Shown here piece by piece: positions 18,489 to 27,755 of a stretch of DNA of 64,000 nucleotides; positions within the stretch are counted from its first letter, which is position 1, and each line of letters starts with the position of its first letter. Under the pieces are notes generated by a model, which saw nothing but the letters and a program-made list of their open reading frames with translations, had not been told where the DNA came from and ran no database searches. Both the position numbers and the translations under genes were made by a program. Origin of the DNA: Polyangium jinanense (GTDB lineage: Bacteria > Myxococcota > Polyangia > Polyangiales > Polyangiaceae). The stretch lies in contig NZ_JAGTJJ010000038.1 of NCBI RefSeq assembly GCF_028435365.1, positions 42,665-106,664 of the forward strand, given 5' to 3'.

Positions 18489-18574
18489 CGTGAAAGGCCT
18501 CCTGATGCCGTATCGGCGTGATGATGAGTCGATGCGCCCCGACGCGCGTCGTCAAGAAGATTGGCGCGGCGGGT

Positions 18575-19957
18575 TTATCGCGCGCTGGAGGCGGGTACGG
18601 GCGCAGCGGCGCGGCCGGGGAGGAGGAAGGCGCAGCCTATCGTCAGGAGCAGCGACGCGCAGAAGATGGTCATGGCCGTGGTGTGTTCGTGCCTCACGAC
18701 GTCGCCGGCCGGACGATCCGTGAGGACGAGGCCGAGCACGGTGAGGCCGACGATTCCCCCGATGTAACGCATCGTCGAGGTGAGGCCCGCGGCCATTCCG
18801 CTTTTTTCCCGAGGGACGTCGCTCATCGCCGCGGACTGCGAAGGCGCGGACGAGAGGCCGAGGCCGGCGCCGAGGATCACGAGCGCCGGGACCGCGTCCG
18901 TGATCGCGCCCAGAGGTCGCGCCGCGAGCAAGAACATGCCGGCGATGGCGAGCGAGCAGCCGAAAAGCGAAACCACGCGCGCCCCGAAGCGATCCGAGCT
19001 GCGACCCGCGAACGGCGCGACGATCACCATCGTGCCCATCATCGAAAGCAGCGTAGGGCCGACGTCCCGCGGCGCGACGCCGAAGAGCCTTCCCGCCACC
19101 TGCGGCAATTCGAAGATCGTCGCGTACATGGCGAAGTTCTGGACGGCGATGATCAGGCTGCCTCCCACGAAGGCGCGCCGCTTGAACAGAGAGAAGTCGA
19201 TGATGGGGTCCACGGCGCGACGCTCCCAGAGCACGAAGGGCACGAGGCCCAGCGCGCCAAGCACGGCCGCCCATCGGAGTTGAGCGGACTCGAGGCCGAG
19301 GACAAGCCCCACGAGCGAGGCCCCGAGCAGCACCGAGCCGAGGAGGTCGAAACGCGCGCGCGGCCCGGCAGGCGTCAGGGCCGCGGGTCGCGCCGGCACA
19401 CCGAGGTGCGCAAGCGCCGCGGAGAGGAGGAGGACCGGGACGTTCGCGAGGAAGATCGAGGTCCAGCCGAAGCGCCCGACGAGAAGCGCCCCGACCATCG
19501 GTCCGGTGCCCGCCGCGATCCCCATCACCGCGCCAAACGCGCCAAACGCACGCCCACGTACCTCGGGCGGCAGCTCCGTGCGGAGGAGGGCCGTCGCGCT
19601 CGGGACCACGATCGCGCCGCCCGCGGCCATCACGACGCGCGACACCGCGAGCACCGGGAGCACGGGCCAGACGTACGCGAGCGCGGCGCCGACCGCCAAA
19701 AGGAGCTGACCGAGCCCGAGCGCGCGCCGGTGGCCGAGGCGGTCGCCGAGTTTTCCCCCGGGGCTTTGCAGGACGATGTTCGTGAGCAAATAACTCGTCA
19801 CGAGCGCCTGCCGGAGCGCGCCGGAGTCGGCCGGGAGCGTGCGCGACATCTCCGGCAGCGCCACGGCGACCATCGTGGAATTGAGCGGCGCGAGCGCCGC
19901 CGACAGGGCGATGGCGACGAGGAGCCGCACCGGCAGGCGGGACGAGGGCTCAGGCAA
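18575..19957 (-). CDS. MFS drug-efflux transporter (DHA2-like)
   Basis: Inner-membrane proton-coupled exporter of about 460 residues with many hydrophobic helices. Motif A is present (GGKLGDRLGHRR after the second helix) and an antiporter motif C-like GTGPMVGALL. A DHA1/DHA2 drug-exporter assignment is likely; helix count not established. No ATG lies at the right place. TTG 19957 is chosen because it overlaps the stop of the upstream dikinase and has GAGG 6 bases before it, implying translational coupling; GTG 19930 is the alternative. The tight coupling suggests that both proteins act on the same compound. Confidence 0.88.
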   Translation of the reverse strand: MPEPSSRLPVRLLVAIALSAALAPLNSTMVAVALPEMSRTLPADSGALRQALVTSYLLTNIVLQSPGGKLGDRLGHRRALGLGQLLLAVGAALAYVWPVLPVLAVSRVVMAAGGAIVVPSATALLRTELPPEVRGRAFGAFGAVMGIAAGTGPMVGALLVGRFGWTSIFLANVPVLLLSAALAHLGVPARPAALTPAGPRARFDLLGSVLLGASLVGLVLGLESAQLRWAAVLGALGLVPFVLWERRAVDPIIDFSLFKRRAFVGGSLIIAVQNFAMYATIFELPQVAGRLFGVAPRDVGPTLLSMMGTMVIVAPFAGRSSDRFGARVVSLFGCSLAIAGMFLLAARPLGAITDAVPALVILGAGLGLSSAPSQSAAMSDVPREKSGMAAGLTSTMRYIGGIVGLTVLGLVLTDRPAGDVVRHEHTTAMTIFCASLLLTIGCAFLLPGRAAAPVPASSAR

Positions 19958-22424
19958 AGGCGACCTCGCCCGTGACGCCCAGGCGCAACAGGAGCACGCG
20001 GCCTTCCGTGCCGTCCACGAGGATCTCCTGGCCATCCGTGATGCGTGTCGTCGCCCCGGCGGCCCCCAGCACCGCGGGGATGCCGTACTCGCGCGCGACG
20101 ATGGCCGCGTGCGAGGCCGCGCCGCCGGTGTCCGTCACGACGCCCGCGGCGAGGGTGAAGAGCGGTGTCCACGCGGGGTTCGTGTACCGGCAGACGAGGA
20201 TCTCGCCGGGCTTCAGGCGCCCGAACTCGCGTTCGTCGCGCACGATGCGCGCCCTGCCGCGGACCACCCCGGACGAGGCTCCGGTGCCGCGGAGCTCGTC
20301 GCTGCCCGCGGCGCCTTCCGCGCCCGCTCCGAACGCCCTCTTCTGCCACTTCCCGTTGACCACGCCGTACGTCGCGCGCCTGCGCTGCACGAGCCTCTTC
20401 ACTTCCGAAAGCGGCGGCACGCCCTCGCCGAGCCATGCCCGGACCTCGGCCTCCGTCAGGTAGAAAATATCGTCGGGGCTCGGCAGGTGGCCACGCTCGT
20501 GGAGGCGACGCGCGATTTCGCCCACGATCGCCTGCTGCGCCGAGAACACGCGGGCCAGATCGTAATGCGAGCGCTCCCGGAAGACGATCGCCCTCCGCAA
20601 CTGCAAAAGGGTGTTGCGGAACGTATCGGACAGCCCCGGCACGAAACGAAGCGCGTGGGTGACCTCGTCGAGCGCCGCTTGATATCGCTTTTGCCCGGCC
20701 TCCTCGGACGGGGGCTCGGTGGTGTCGAGCAGGCTGCGCAAGAGCCCCCACATGGGCGCGGGATCTTGCCGCCAGGTCGGCGCAGAGAGGTACAAGCCCG
20801 TGCTTTCCCGATGCCCATGCTCGTCGAGGAATGCTTCCACCTCGGCGAGGTAGGCACGGCCCTCGTCCGATCCGCGGAGGTCCTCGGGGCGCCCCTCGCG
20901 AATCGAACGAAACACCTCGGGCCCCGCGCTCACGGCTTTGCGCGCGAGGTGGAACAGCGCGAGGTTGACCTCGGAGGTCCGGGTGTGCAGGCCCGAGACG
21001 AGGTCGCCCATGACGGCCTCGGCCCGCTTCCTGCCCACGGCGGCGGTGACCGGAATCCGCAAGGCGATCGCGGCCATCTGGCTGAGGATCCCCTCGAACC
21101 GCTTGAACAGGATCTCTCGCGTCGTCTCCTCGATCCGATCGGCACGGAGGAGGAGCGCGGCGTCGGGAAGCGCGCGGAGATCGACCGGCGCGCAGACCTC
21201 CAGGATCCTCACGAATGCCTCAGTCTCCCACCACGCCATCCAATCGTTGCGAAGGACCGTCGCGACCCTTTGGGGCAAACCCAGCAGCCGGAAGGTGGGG
21301 CGCGGCGACGGCAGAACGAAAAACTCCCGCCACACCTCGGCCATCGTCGCGCGCTCGTCGGCCTCGTCGATGTCGAGCCCCACGAGGCGCATCGCGTTGA
21401 CGAGCGCGGGGATCACCATCCGGAAGCCCCATTGATCGAGCGGCTTGGGGGCGACGGGGAATCGGTCGTTGTCGTTCGCCTCGAGCATCTTCCGCTGCAA
21501 GCGGCTGAGCTCCGGGGGCGGAGGGAGAGGCTCGATGTCGGTCCCGCCGAGGGTGGTGATGGGGCGAGACTGGAGGAGGTAGATGGAGCGTCCCTCGAAG
21601 GCGAACTCCACGTCCTGCGGGCAGCCGAAATGGGCCTCCAGGTCGAGCGCGAGGCGGCCGAGCTGGAGCACGAGGGTGTCGCTCGGCGCTTCGCGCCCTG
21701 CCACGCGGTGATCCCGGTCGTCGATCGCCAGGGGCTCGCGCCGCAGACGGTAGACGTCGCCGGTCGTGTGTCCCGAGACCACGGCTTCGCCGAGCCCCGG
21801 CGCGACCTCGAGGAGCATGCGGTCGGCACGCTGGGCCACCGGGTCGACCGTGAAGAGGACCCCGGCAAAATCGGCCGACACCATGCGCTGCACCACGACC
21901 GCGATGTCGACCCCCAGATGATCCACGCCGCGCGCCGCCCGGTACTGGAGGGCCCGCGCGCTCCAGAGCGACGCCCAGCACCGCCGCAGCGCGACGAGGA
22001 GCTCGTCCTCGCCCGCGACGTTCAGGTAGGTCTCGTGCTGGCCCGCGAACGAGGCGTCTGCGAGGTCTTCGGCCGTCGCCGAGGATCGCACCGCGACGAG
22101 CGGCGCGCCGAGCTCACGATGCGCTTCACGAACCGCGCGCTCGAGCGTGGGCAAGAGCGCGCCCCTCTCGAAGAGCTCCGCCGCCTCCGCGGCCGCCGCG
22201 TCCCAGCTCTCCGTGGCGAGGTGCGGCGCGAGGCGCTCGGCGAGCCCCCACGCGCGCGCATGCTCTGCGTACGCGCCGGCGCTCACGACGAACCCGGGCG
22301 GCACGGCGAGCCCGAGCCGCGTGAGCTCTCCGAGGTTTGCGCCTTTGCCGCCGGCCGTGGGGAGATCGGCGCGAGACAACTCGTTCAAGCGATGGATCGT
22401 CATGGTGCGTCTCTTGGGGTGCAT
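19950..22424 (-). CDS. Rifampin-phosphotransferase-like PEP/pyruvate dikinase family protein
   Basis: Protein of 824 residues. The N-terminal ATP-grasp (GGKGANLGEL near 30, VAVRSSATAEDLADASFAGQ near 115-135, C-terminal edge LLQSRPITT) is followed by a roughly 430-residue middle region and a C-terminal swivelling phosphohistidine domain (TGGAASHAAIVAREYGIPAV, catalytic His near 772, then GRVLLL and the stop). PEP synthase carries its phospho-His domain mid-protein with a PEP-binding barrel after it; that barrel is absent here, so the order matches rifampin phosphotransferase. Such enzymes use ATP to phosphorylate a small molecule, releasing AMP and phosphate. Starts 22427 (GTG), 22424 (ATG) and 22403 (ATG) are possible; GCAAGGCAAGGGC precedes the first two. 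First gene of a coupled row with an exporter. Confidence 0.82.
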   Translation of the reverse strand: MHPKRRTMTIHRLNELSRADLPTAGGKGANLGELTRLGLAVPPGFVVSAGAYAEHARAWGLAERLAPHLATESWDAAAAEAAELFERGALLPTLERAVREAHRELGAPLVAVRSSATAEDLADASFAGQHETYLNVAGEDELLVALRRCWASLWSARALQYRAARGVDHLGVDIAVVVQRMVSADFAGVLFTVDPVAQRADRMLLEVAPGLGEAVVSGHTTGDVYRLRREPLAIDDRDHRVAGREAPSDTLVLQLGRLALDLEAHFGCPQDVEFAFEGRSIYLLQSRPITTLGGTDIEPLPPPPELSRLQRKMLEANDNDRFPVAPKPLDQWGFRMVIPALVNAMRLVGLDIDEADERATMAEVWREFFVLPSPRPTFRLLGLPQRVATVLRNDWMAWWETEAFVRILEVCAPVDLRALPDAALLLRADRIEETTREILFKRFEGILSQMAAIALRIPVTAAVGRKRAEAVMGDLVSGLHTRTSEVNLALFHLARKAVSAGPEVFRSIREGRPEDLRGSDEGRAYLAEVEAFLDEHGHRESTGLYLSAPTWRQDPAPMWGLLRSLLDTTEPPSEEAGQKRYQAALDEVTHALRFVPGLSDTFRNTLLQLRRAIVFRERSHYDLARVFSAQQAIVGEIARRLHERGHLPSPDDIFYLTEAEVRAWLGEGVPPLSEVKRLVQRRRATYGVVNGKWQKRAFGAGAEGAAGSDELRGTGASSGVVRGRARIVRDEREFGRLKPGEILVCRYTNPAWTPLFTLAAGVVTDTGGAASHAAIVAREYGIPAVLGAAGATTRITDGQEILVDGTEGRVLLLRLGVTGEVAFA

Positions 22425-22534
22425 CACGCCCTTGCCTTGCTCCGACCCGGTTTACAAGTGGCGAGCAGGAATGCCCGCGCAGGTCGAATCGAGGAAGACG
22501 AAGCGATGCGTGGTGGTGTGGTAAGCTCCGCTCC

Positions 22535-23593
22535 ATGGCTCGCAAGGCGGAGAGGCCCGGCCCGAGCGTGCCGTCGTGCGCGCTCTTCGTGGCCACGCTC
22601 GTCGGGACGCTGACGGGGTGTGGTCCGCAGGAGTGTCACAGCACGCTGCTCGAGGTAGAGCCCTGGGCAGAGGGTGTTCCGAGCCCGGCGATCGCGCCCG
22701 GTGCGACCACCGAGCTGCATCTGCGGGGGCTGCGTCGCCTCGGCTGCGACGGGTCGCTGAGCTCGAGCGAGTACTTCCCGCTGCAGGTGCGGAGTGAGGA
22801 TCCCGCGACGCTCGAGGTCGTCGAGCAGCGCCCCGGTCGGCTTCTGGTGCACGGCCACGCAGCCGGCACCACGACGCTGGTCGTCCATGGCCACGGCGAG
22901 CACGCGCGTATCTCCGTGGTCGTCGCGCCCGCCGTCCGCGCGGAGCTCCTGCCCCCTCTCGCCGGCGCGACCGCGGCGGCGCCCGTCGTGCTTCTGGTCG
23001 GCGTCGACGTACGGCTGCCGGTGCGCGTCCGCGATGCCGAGGGGCGGGACGTGGTCGGCGATCGGGCCCTCGAGACGACACGCGCCGAGGGTGCGGTGGC
23101 ATTGCTTCCGGGCACGGACGGGGAGCTTCACGTCCGCGCCGAACGCGCGGGCGAGGGCAAACTCGCGCTGCTCGGCACGACGATCCAAACGGAGTCGGTC
23201 GATCCGAGCGCGGTCGCGGGGATTGACCTCGACCTGCAGGCGGACGATACCAACATCGGATACGGCTGCATTCCACCGGCGCCGCCCTTCGACCAGCCGG
23301 TGAGCCACCTGCACAGAGGCGAGCGGCGATTTCTTTTCGTGCGGCTGCGCGCGGGTGACGGTCGCGCGATCGTTGGTCTCCCGGAAGCGCCGCGCTCGGC
23401 CACGCCGGAGGTCTGCACGCTAGCGCCCGCGCCGCAGCCGGAGCGCGCGCGGGAGGTGCTCGAATTCCACCTTCCTCGCTCGCGTGATTATCAGCGTTCG
23501 GCGTGGGAGCTTCGCGCGGTCGAGCGCGGCACCTGCCGTGTCGAGGCGCGTGTCGGCGAGATCGTCGCGCAGACCGTCGTCGAGATCGACTGA
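22535..23593 (+). CDS. Putative lipoprotein with Ig-like repeats
   Basis: Protein of 352 residues with a signal peptide and lipobox LTGC near residue 29. The body is beta-rich; stretches such as PATLEVVEQRPGRLLVHGHAAG followed by TTLVVHG resemble bacterial Ig-like (BIG2-type) domains of surface lipoproteins. ATG 22535 is chosen because it precedes the signal peptide; the frame is open further up but noisy. It is divergent from the dikinase. Its last 26 bases and following 15 bases recur at 27659-27699, showing that the 3' end of this gene was copied with the downstream kinase duplication. Confidence 0.8.
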   Translation: MARKAERPGPSVPSCALFVATLVGTLTGCGPQECHSTLLEVEPWAEGVPSPAIAPGATTELHLRGLRRLGCDGSLSSSEYFPLQVRSEDPATLEVVEQRPGRLLVHGHAAGTTTLVVHGHGEHARISVVVAPAVRAELLPPLAGATAAAPVVLLVGVDVRLPVRVRDAEGRDVVGDRALETTRAEGAVALLPGTDGELHVRAERAGEGKLALLGTTIQTESVDPSAVAGIDLDLQADDTNIGYGCIPPAPPFDQPVSHLHRGERRFLFVRLRAGDGRAIVGLPEAPRSATPEVCTLAPAPQPERAREVLEFHLPRSRDYQRSAWELRAVERGTCRVEARVGEIVAQTVVEID

Positions 23594-23608
23594 GCTCTGG
23601 CGCTCGGC
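23568..23608 (+). repeat. Duplication scar, first copy (41 bp)
   Basis: These 41 bases (end of the lipoprotein gene, its TGA stop and the sequence after it) are identical to 27659-27699. Similarity continues weakly into both kinase leaders, including a shared GACATTAAAGATCC. It marks the left edge of a tandem duplication of the kinase gene. Confidence 0.9.
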
Positions 23609-23668
23609 CGTGCCTGGGACGGGCGGATTCTGGGCATGACATTAAAGATCCGCGGCGGAGAGCCCCGG

Positions 23669-26600
23669 ATGCAGCCTGGCGAACTCGTCGCGCATCGTTT
23701 TTTGATCGAGGGTCTGGCGGGATCCGGCGGGATGGGCTCGGTCTTCCGGGCGCGTGATCTACAAGAGGGCGCGCCGGCGGCGATCAAGGTCGTCCGTACC
23801 CGAGGGCCGCGCGACCTCGCGCGGTTCGACGTGGAGGCCCGCCTCCTCGCCGAGCTCCACCATCCGGGCATCGTCCGGTACATCGCCCACGGATTCACCG
23901 CGGCGGGCGATCCCTTCCTCGCCATGGAATGGCTCGACGGCGAGGACCTTTCTGCGCGCCTTGCCCGCGGCAGGCTCGGGGTCGAGGAGAGCGTCGCGCT
24001 GCTCCTCGCGGTCGCTGAAGCGCTCGCGATCGCGCACGCGCGCGGCGTGGTGCACCGGGACATCAAGCCGGGCAACGTCTTCCTCGTGGGCCGGTCCCTC
24101 GATCGCGTCCGATTGCTCGATTTCGGCATTGCCCGCCCAGGCCTCATGTCGCCGCGACTCACGGAGACGGGCGCCGTGCTCGGGACGCCCGGGTACATGG
24201 CGCCGGAGCAGGCGCGCGGCGCGGCGGAGGTGGACGCGCGCGCCGATGTCTTCGCGCTCGGTGCCGTGCTGTTCGAGTGCCTGACAGGAAAGCCCGCGTT
24301 CGTGGGCCAGCACGTCATGGCCGTGCTGGCGAAGGTCATGTTCGAGGACCCACCGCTCGTGCGCGAGCTGCGGCGCGAGGTGCCAGCGATGCTCGAGGCG
24401 ATCGTCGCGTGCATGCTGGCGAAGGAGCCGGCGGATCGGCCCGCCAACGCGGCGGAGGTCGCGGAGGCGCTCGCCTCCCTCGAGCGGAGAGAGGTCGTGC
24501 CGCGAGCTCCGGTCCTGACGCGGGGCGAGCAGCGGGTGCTGAGCATCATTGCCGTCGGCGCGGAGGCCGGGAGCGGCGCGCCGCTGGAGGATACCCTCGT
24601 CCTGGACGCGCAGCAAAAGGCGCTCGAAACCGCGGTGGCGCCCTTCGGCGCGCGTATCGAGCATCTCGCGGACGGCTCGGCGCTGGCGATTCTCATGAGC
24701 ACCGGGAGCGCCGCGGATCAGGCGGCGCGGGCCGCGCGGTGTGCGCTGCGGCTCGCGGAGCGAGCGCCCGAGGCGTCCATTGTCATCGTGACGGGGCTCG
24801 GCGAGCTCGAAGAGCGAATCCCGGTCGGTCAGGTCATCGATCGGGCTGCCGCGCTCCTGGGGGCGGCGCCTCCGCGCGGAGTGCTGCTCGACGAGGTGAC
24901 GGCGCAGCTGCTCGATACCCGTTTTCAGGTGACGGCGGGACCGGCCGGGCTCATGTTGTCCGGGGAGAGCGACATCGTCGAGGCCCCGCGCCCTCTGCTC
25001 GGCAAGCCGAGTCCCTGCGTCGGCCGCGACAGGGAGCTCCGCGTGCTCCTCGATCTACTCGATGAATCCGTGCGCGAGAGCGTCGCGCGCGTAGTGCTCG
25101 TGACGGGGCCACCGGGCATCGGGAAATCGCGCCTGCGTCAGGAGTTTGTCCTCGAGGTCCGCCGGCAGCGCCCCGGGGTCGACATGTGGATCGGTCGCGC
25201 GGACGCGATGAGCGCGGGCTCGGCGTTCGCGCTGGTGGGCTCGGCGGTACGGCGCTCGGCTGGTATCAGCGGCGGCGAGCCCATCGACGAGCGACAGCGC
25301 AAGCTCGTCGATCGCGTCGCGCGCCACGTGGCGGAAAAGGACGTCCGCCGCGTGGCCGAGTTTCTCGGCGAGATGACGGGCACGCCGTTCTCCGACGCCG
25401 AGAGCGTGAAACTCCGGTCAGCGCGCCAGGAGGCGCGCATCATGGCCGATCAGATCGGTCTTGCCTGGGAGACCTTCCTCGCCGCCGCGTGCAGAGCCCA
25501 GTCGCTCCTCCTGGTCCTCGAGGATCTGCACTGGGGCGATTTCATCTCGGTCAAGCTCGTCGACTCCGCGCTGCGGGATCTCAAGGGCAGGCCGCTCCTC
25601 GTGGCGGCGTTTGGCCGGCCCGAGGTGCACGAGCGTTTCCCGCGGTTATGGACCGAGCGGGGGCTCTCCGAGCTCCGCCTCGGGGAGCTGACCCCGCGGG
25701 CCGCCGAGGAGCTCGCCCGGCACGCCCTCGGAGATGCGGCCCTGCCCCAGACGATCGCGCGGGTGGTCGAGCGCTCCGCCGGTCATCCCTTCTTCCTCGA
25801 GGAGCTCATCCGGGCCGTGGCCGAGGGCCGCGGCGACGCATTGCCGGAGACCGTGCTGGCGATGGTCGAGGCGCGCCTGTCCGCCCTCCCGCCCGAGGCT
25901 CGCTGCGTACTGCGTGCGGCAAGCGTTTTCGGGGAGGTTTTCTGGCGCGGCGGCGTAGTCTCTCTCCTGGATCCTCTGGACGAGGCGCCTCGCATGGACG
26001 AGTGGCTCGCCCTGCTGGTCGAGCGCGAGGTCGTGCAACGCAGCACGACGAGCTGGTTCCCCGAGGAGGAGCAGTATTCATTCCGGCATTCCCTGTTGCG
26101 GGAGGGAGCTTATGCAACGCTGCGGGGAGCCGATCGCGTCCTCGGGCACAGGCTCGCGGCGGAGTGGCTGGAGCGGTCCAGGGCGAGCGACGCGGTGAGC
26201 CTCGCCGAACATTTCGAGCGAGGCGGGGCACCGGAGCGCGCGGTGAAATGGTACCTCGAAGCGGCCAAGCAGATGCTCGCGGGCAATGATCTGCGCGGAG
26301 CGATTGCCTACGCCGAGCACGGGCTCCGCAACGGAGCGGCAGGGGAGCCTCGCGGGGAGCTCCTCCTCGTGCTCATGGTGGCCCGCGTGTGGAGCGCAGA
26401 CTGGGCCGCATTCGACGTTGCCGCCAACCAGGTTCTGCGCGAAGCAATGCCAGGCGATCCGCACTGGTGCGCAGCAATCCTGGGGAAGGTCGTGATGATC
26501 TTGTTCCTCGGGAAGCCCGACGAGGTCGTCGACGCCCTCCGGACTGTCTGCAACGTGGAGCCAAGCCCGGAGAGAGTGTGGATGATGGTGGACCTCCTCG

Positions 26601-27502
26601 GAAACGTCCATGGCCTTCTGCTGCACCTTGGCAGGCTCGATGTCGCCGCGCTCTGTGCTGCGCGGATGAAGCAGCTCGGGAACGACGTCGCGGCGTATGA
26701 TCCGTTGATCCGGGCGAAGCTGCAAAGAATGCAGAGCATGACGCTCGTGGCCGAAGGTGATTTCTGGGCGAGCCTGAAGGCGGCACAAGAGGCCTACGCG
26801 ACCTTCGAGGAGGCAGGCTATCGGATCCATGCGCTCGTGGTGCGTATATCGATTGCGCAAGGATACAGGCAGCTCGGGGCGCACGCGCAGGCGGAGCAAG
26901 CGCTGCGGAGCGTGCTGCACGCTGAGAGCGACGCGTTTGGCATCGTCCGGATGGGGGCAAGTCAGCTCTTGGCCATCGTGCTCGCGGAACGAGGAGCGCT
27001 GGAGGAGGCTCGCAAGCTCTTGGCTTCCCTGGTCAACGCCGAGCAAGTGCGGAGCACCCCATACTATGAAGGCCGCATCCGCTGGACGCTGTCCTACGTC
27101 TTCTGGCGCCTCGGAGAACACGGCAAAGCCGAGCGGGAAGCCCGTATCGCCATCGGGTATCTGGCCCCGACCTCTCCGATGCGCGCCGCGGCGCTGGCGA
27201 CGCTCGCGGAGGCACTCCTCGGGCTGGGGCGTGCGCCCGAAGCGCTCGGCATCGCCAAGGAGGCCATTGCAGTTCGGGGGGGGCTGGGTGCGTTTGGTCT
27301 TTACGATGCATTCGTGCACCTCACGTACGCCAAGGCCCTGCGCGCGACCGGGGACCTTGCCCGCGCGCGGACGGTGCTCTTCGAGGCCCGCGCGCGTCTG
27401 CTCTCCCAGGCAACGAAAATCGGGGATCCGGAGCTCCGGAAAAGCTTCCTCGAAAACGTCCCGGAAAACGCCGAGATCTTCGCCCTCGCCGACGCAACCT
27501 GA
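23669..27502 (+). CDS. Ser/Thr kinase - degenerate cyclase - AAA ATPase - TPR protein (copy 1)
   Basis: Cytoplasmic protein of 1277 residues. Kinase domain (about 10-265) with glycine loop GSGGMGSVF, ATP lysine AAIKVV, HRDIKPGNVF and DFGIARPG, all active-looking. Then a region (about 285-430) laid out like a class III nucleotide cyclase domain (DGSALAILM, AARAARCALRLAE, IPVGQVIDRAAAL, GVLLDEVTAQLL) but without the metal-binding aspartates; an AAA_16 ATPase (VTGPPGIGKSRLRQEF near 480, VLEDLHWGD); and C-terminal TPR-like repeats. Start 23669 has GGAGAG 6 bases upstream and matches the start of copy 2; ATG 23636 is the alternative. Probably a sensor in which the ATPase/TPR part receives the signal. 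Inference from the domain layout. Confidence 0.9.
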   Translation: MQPGELVAHRFLIEGLAGSGGMGSVFRARDLQEGAPAAIKVVRTRGPRDLARFDVEARLLAELHHPGIVRYIAHGFTAAGDPFLAMEWLDGEDLSARLARGRLGVEESVALLLAVAEALAIAHARGVVHRDIKPGNVFLVGRSLDRVRLLDFGIARPGLMSPRLTETGAVLGTPGYMAPEQARGAAEVDARADVFALGAVLFECLTGKPAFVGQHVMAVLAKVMFEDPPLVRELRREVPAMLEAIVACMLAKEPADRPANAAEVAEALASLERREVVPRAPVLTRGEQRVLSIIAVGAEAGSGAPLEDTLVLDAQQKALETAVAPFGARIEHLADGSALAILMSTGSAADQAARAARCALRLAERAPEASIVIVTGLGELEERIPVGQVIDRAAALLGAAPPRGVLLDEVTAQLLDTRFQVTAGPAGLMLSGESDIVEAPRPLLGKPSPCVGRDRELRVLLDLLDESVRESVARVVLVTGPPGIGKSRLRQEFVLEVRRQRPGVDMWIGRADAMSAGSAFALVGSAVRRSAGISGGEPIDERQRKLVDRVARHVAEKDVRRVAEFLGEMTGTPFSDAESVKLRSARQEARIMADQIGLAWETFLAAACRAQSLLLVLEDLHWGDFISVKLVDSALRDLKGRPLLVAAFGRPEVHERFPRLWTERGLSELRLGELTPRAAEELARHALGDAALPQTIARVVERSAGHPFFLEELIRAVAEGRGDALPETVLAMVEARLSALPPEARCVLRAASVFGEVFWRGGVVSLLDPLDEAPRMDEWLALLVEREVVQRSTTSWFPEEEQYSFRHSLLREGAYATLRGADRVLGHRLAAEWLERSRASDAVSLAEHFERGGAPERAVKWYLEAAKQMLAGNDLRGAIAYAEHGLRNGAAGEPRGELLLVLMVARVWSADWAAFDVAANQVLREAMPGDPHWCAAILGKVVMILFLGKPDEVVDALRTVCNVEPSPERVWMMVDLLGNVHGLLLHLGRLDVAALCAARMKQLGNDVAAYDPLIRAKLQRMQSMTLVAEGDFWASLKAAQEAYATFEEAGYRIHALVVRISIAQGYRQLGAHAQAEQALRSVLHAESDAFGIVRMGASQLLAIVLAERGALEEARKLLASLVNAEQVRSTPYYEGRIRWTLSYVFWRLGEHGKAEREARIAIGYLAPTSPMRAAALATLAEALLGLGRAPEALGIAKEAIAVRGGLGAFGLYDAFVHLTYAKALRATGDLARARTVLFEARARLLSQATKIGDPELRKSFLENVPENAEIFALADAT

Positions 27503-27658
27503 GAGGACTCCCACGAACCATCTGCGCGGTCCCCACCGACCGCCCCGAACTCATCCGGCGTCGCGCGCGCGGACCGGATCCCCCATGACCACGAGCCCCC
27601 GGCGTTGTCCCGCGTAGGGCGACCACCCGTGCGCGACGAGCATGTTGCGAGGTCCTCT

Positions 27659-27699
27659 CGCAGACCGTCGTCGAGATCGACTGAGCTCTGGCGCTCGGC
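27659..27699 (+). repeat. Duplication scar, second copy (41 bp)
   Basis: Exact copy of 23568-23608, here orphaned: it contains the last codons and stop of the lipoprotein gene with no gene body before it. The 120 bases before it (about 27538-27658) show no match and no gene. Confidence 0.9.
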
Positions 27700-27755
27700 G
27701 GCGCCTGGGGCGACCGAATCCAGGACACGACATTAAAGATCCACGGGGGTCGCCG

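Noticed and set aside
18518..19975. Plus-strand frame of about 485 codons opposite the exporter
   Set aside because: Very Arg/Glu-rich low-complexity translation with no motif; the exporter on the minus strand is clear.
19950..22424. Ordinary phosphoenolpyruvate synthase
   Set aside because: The phospho-His domain is at the C-terminus and the PEP-binding barrel is missing, so the gluconeogenic enzyme is unlikely.
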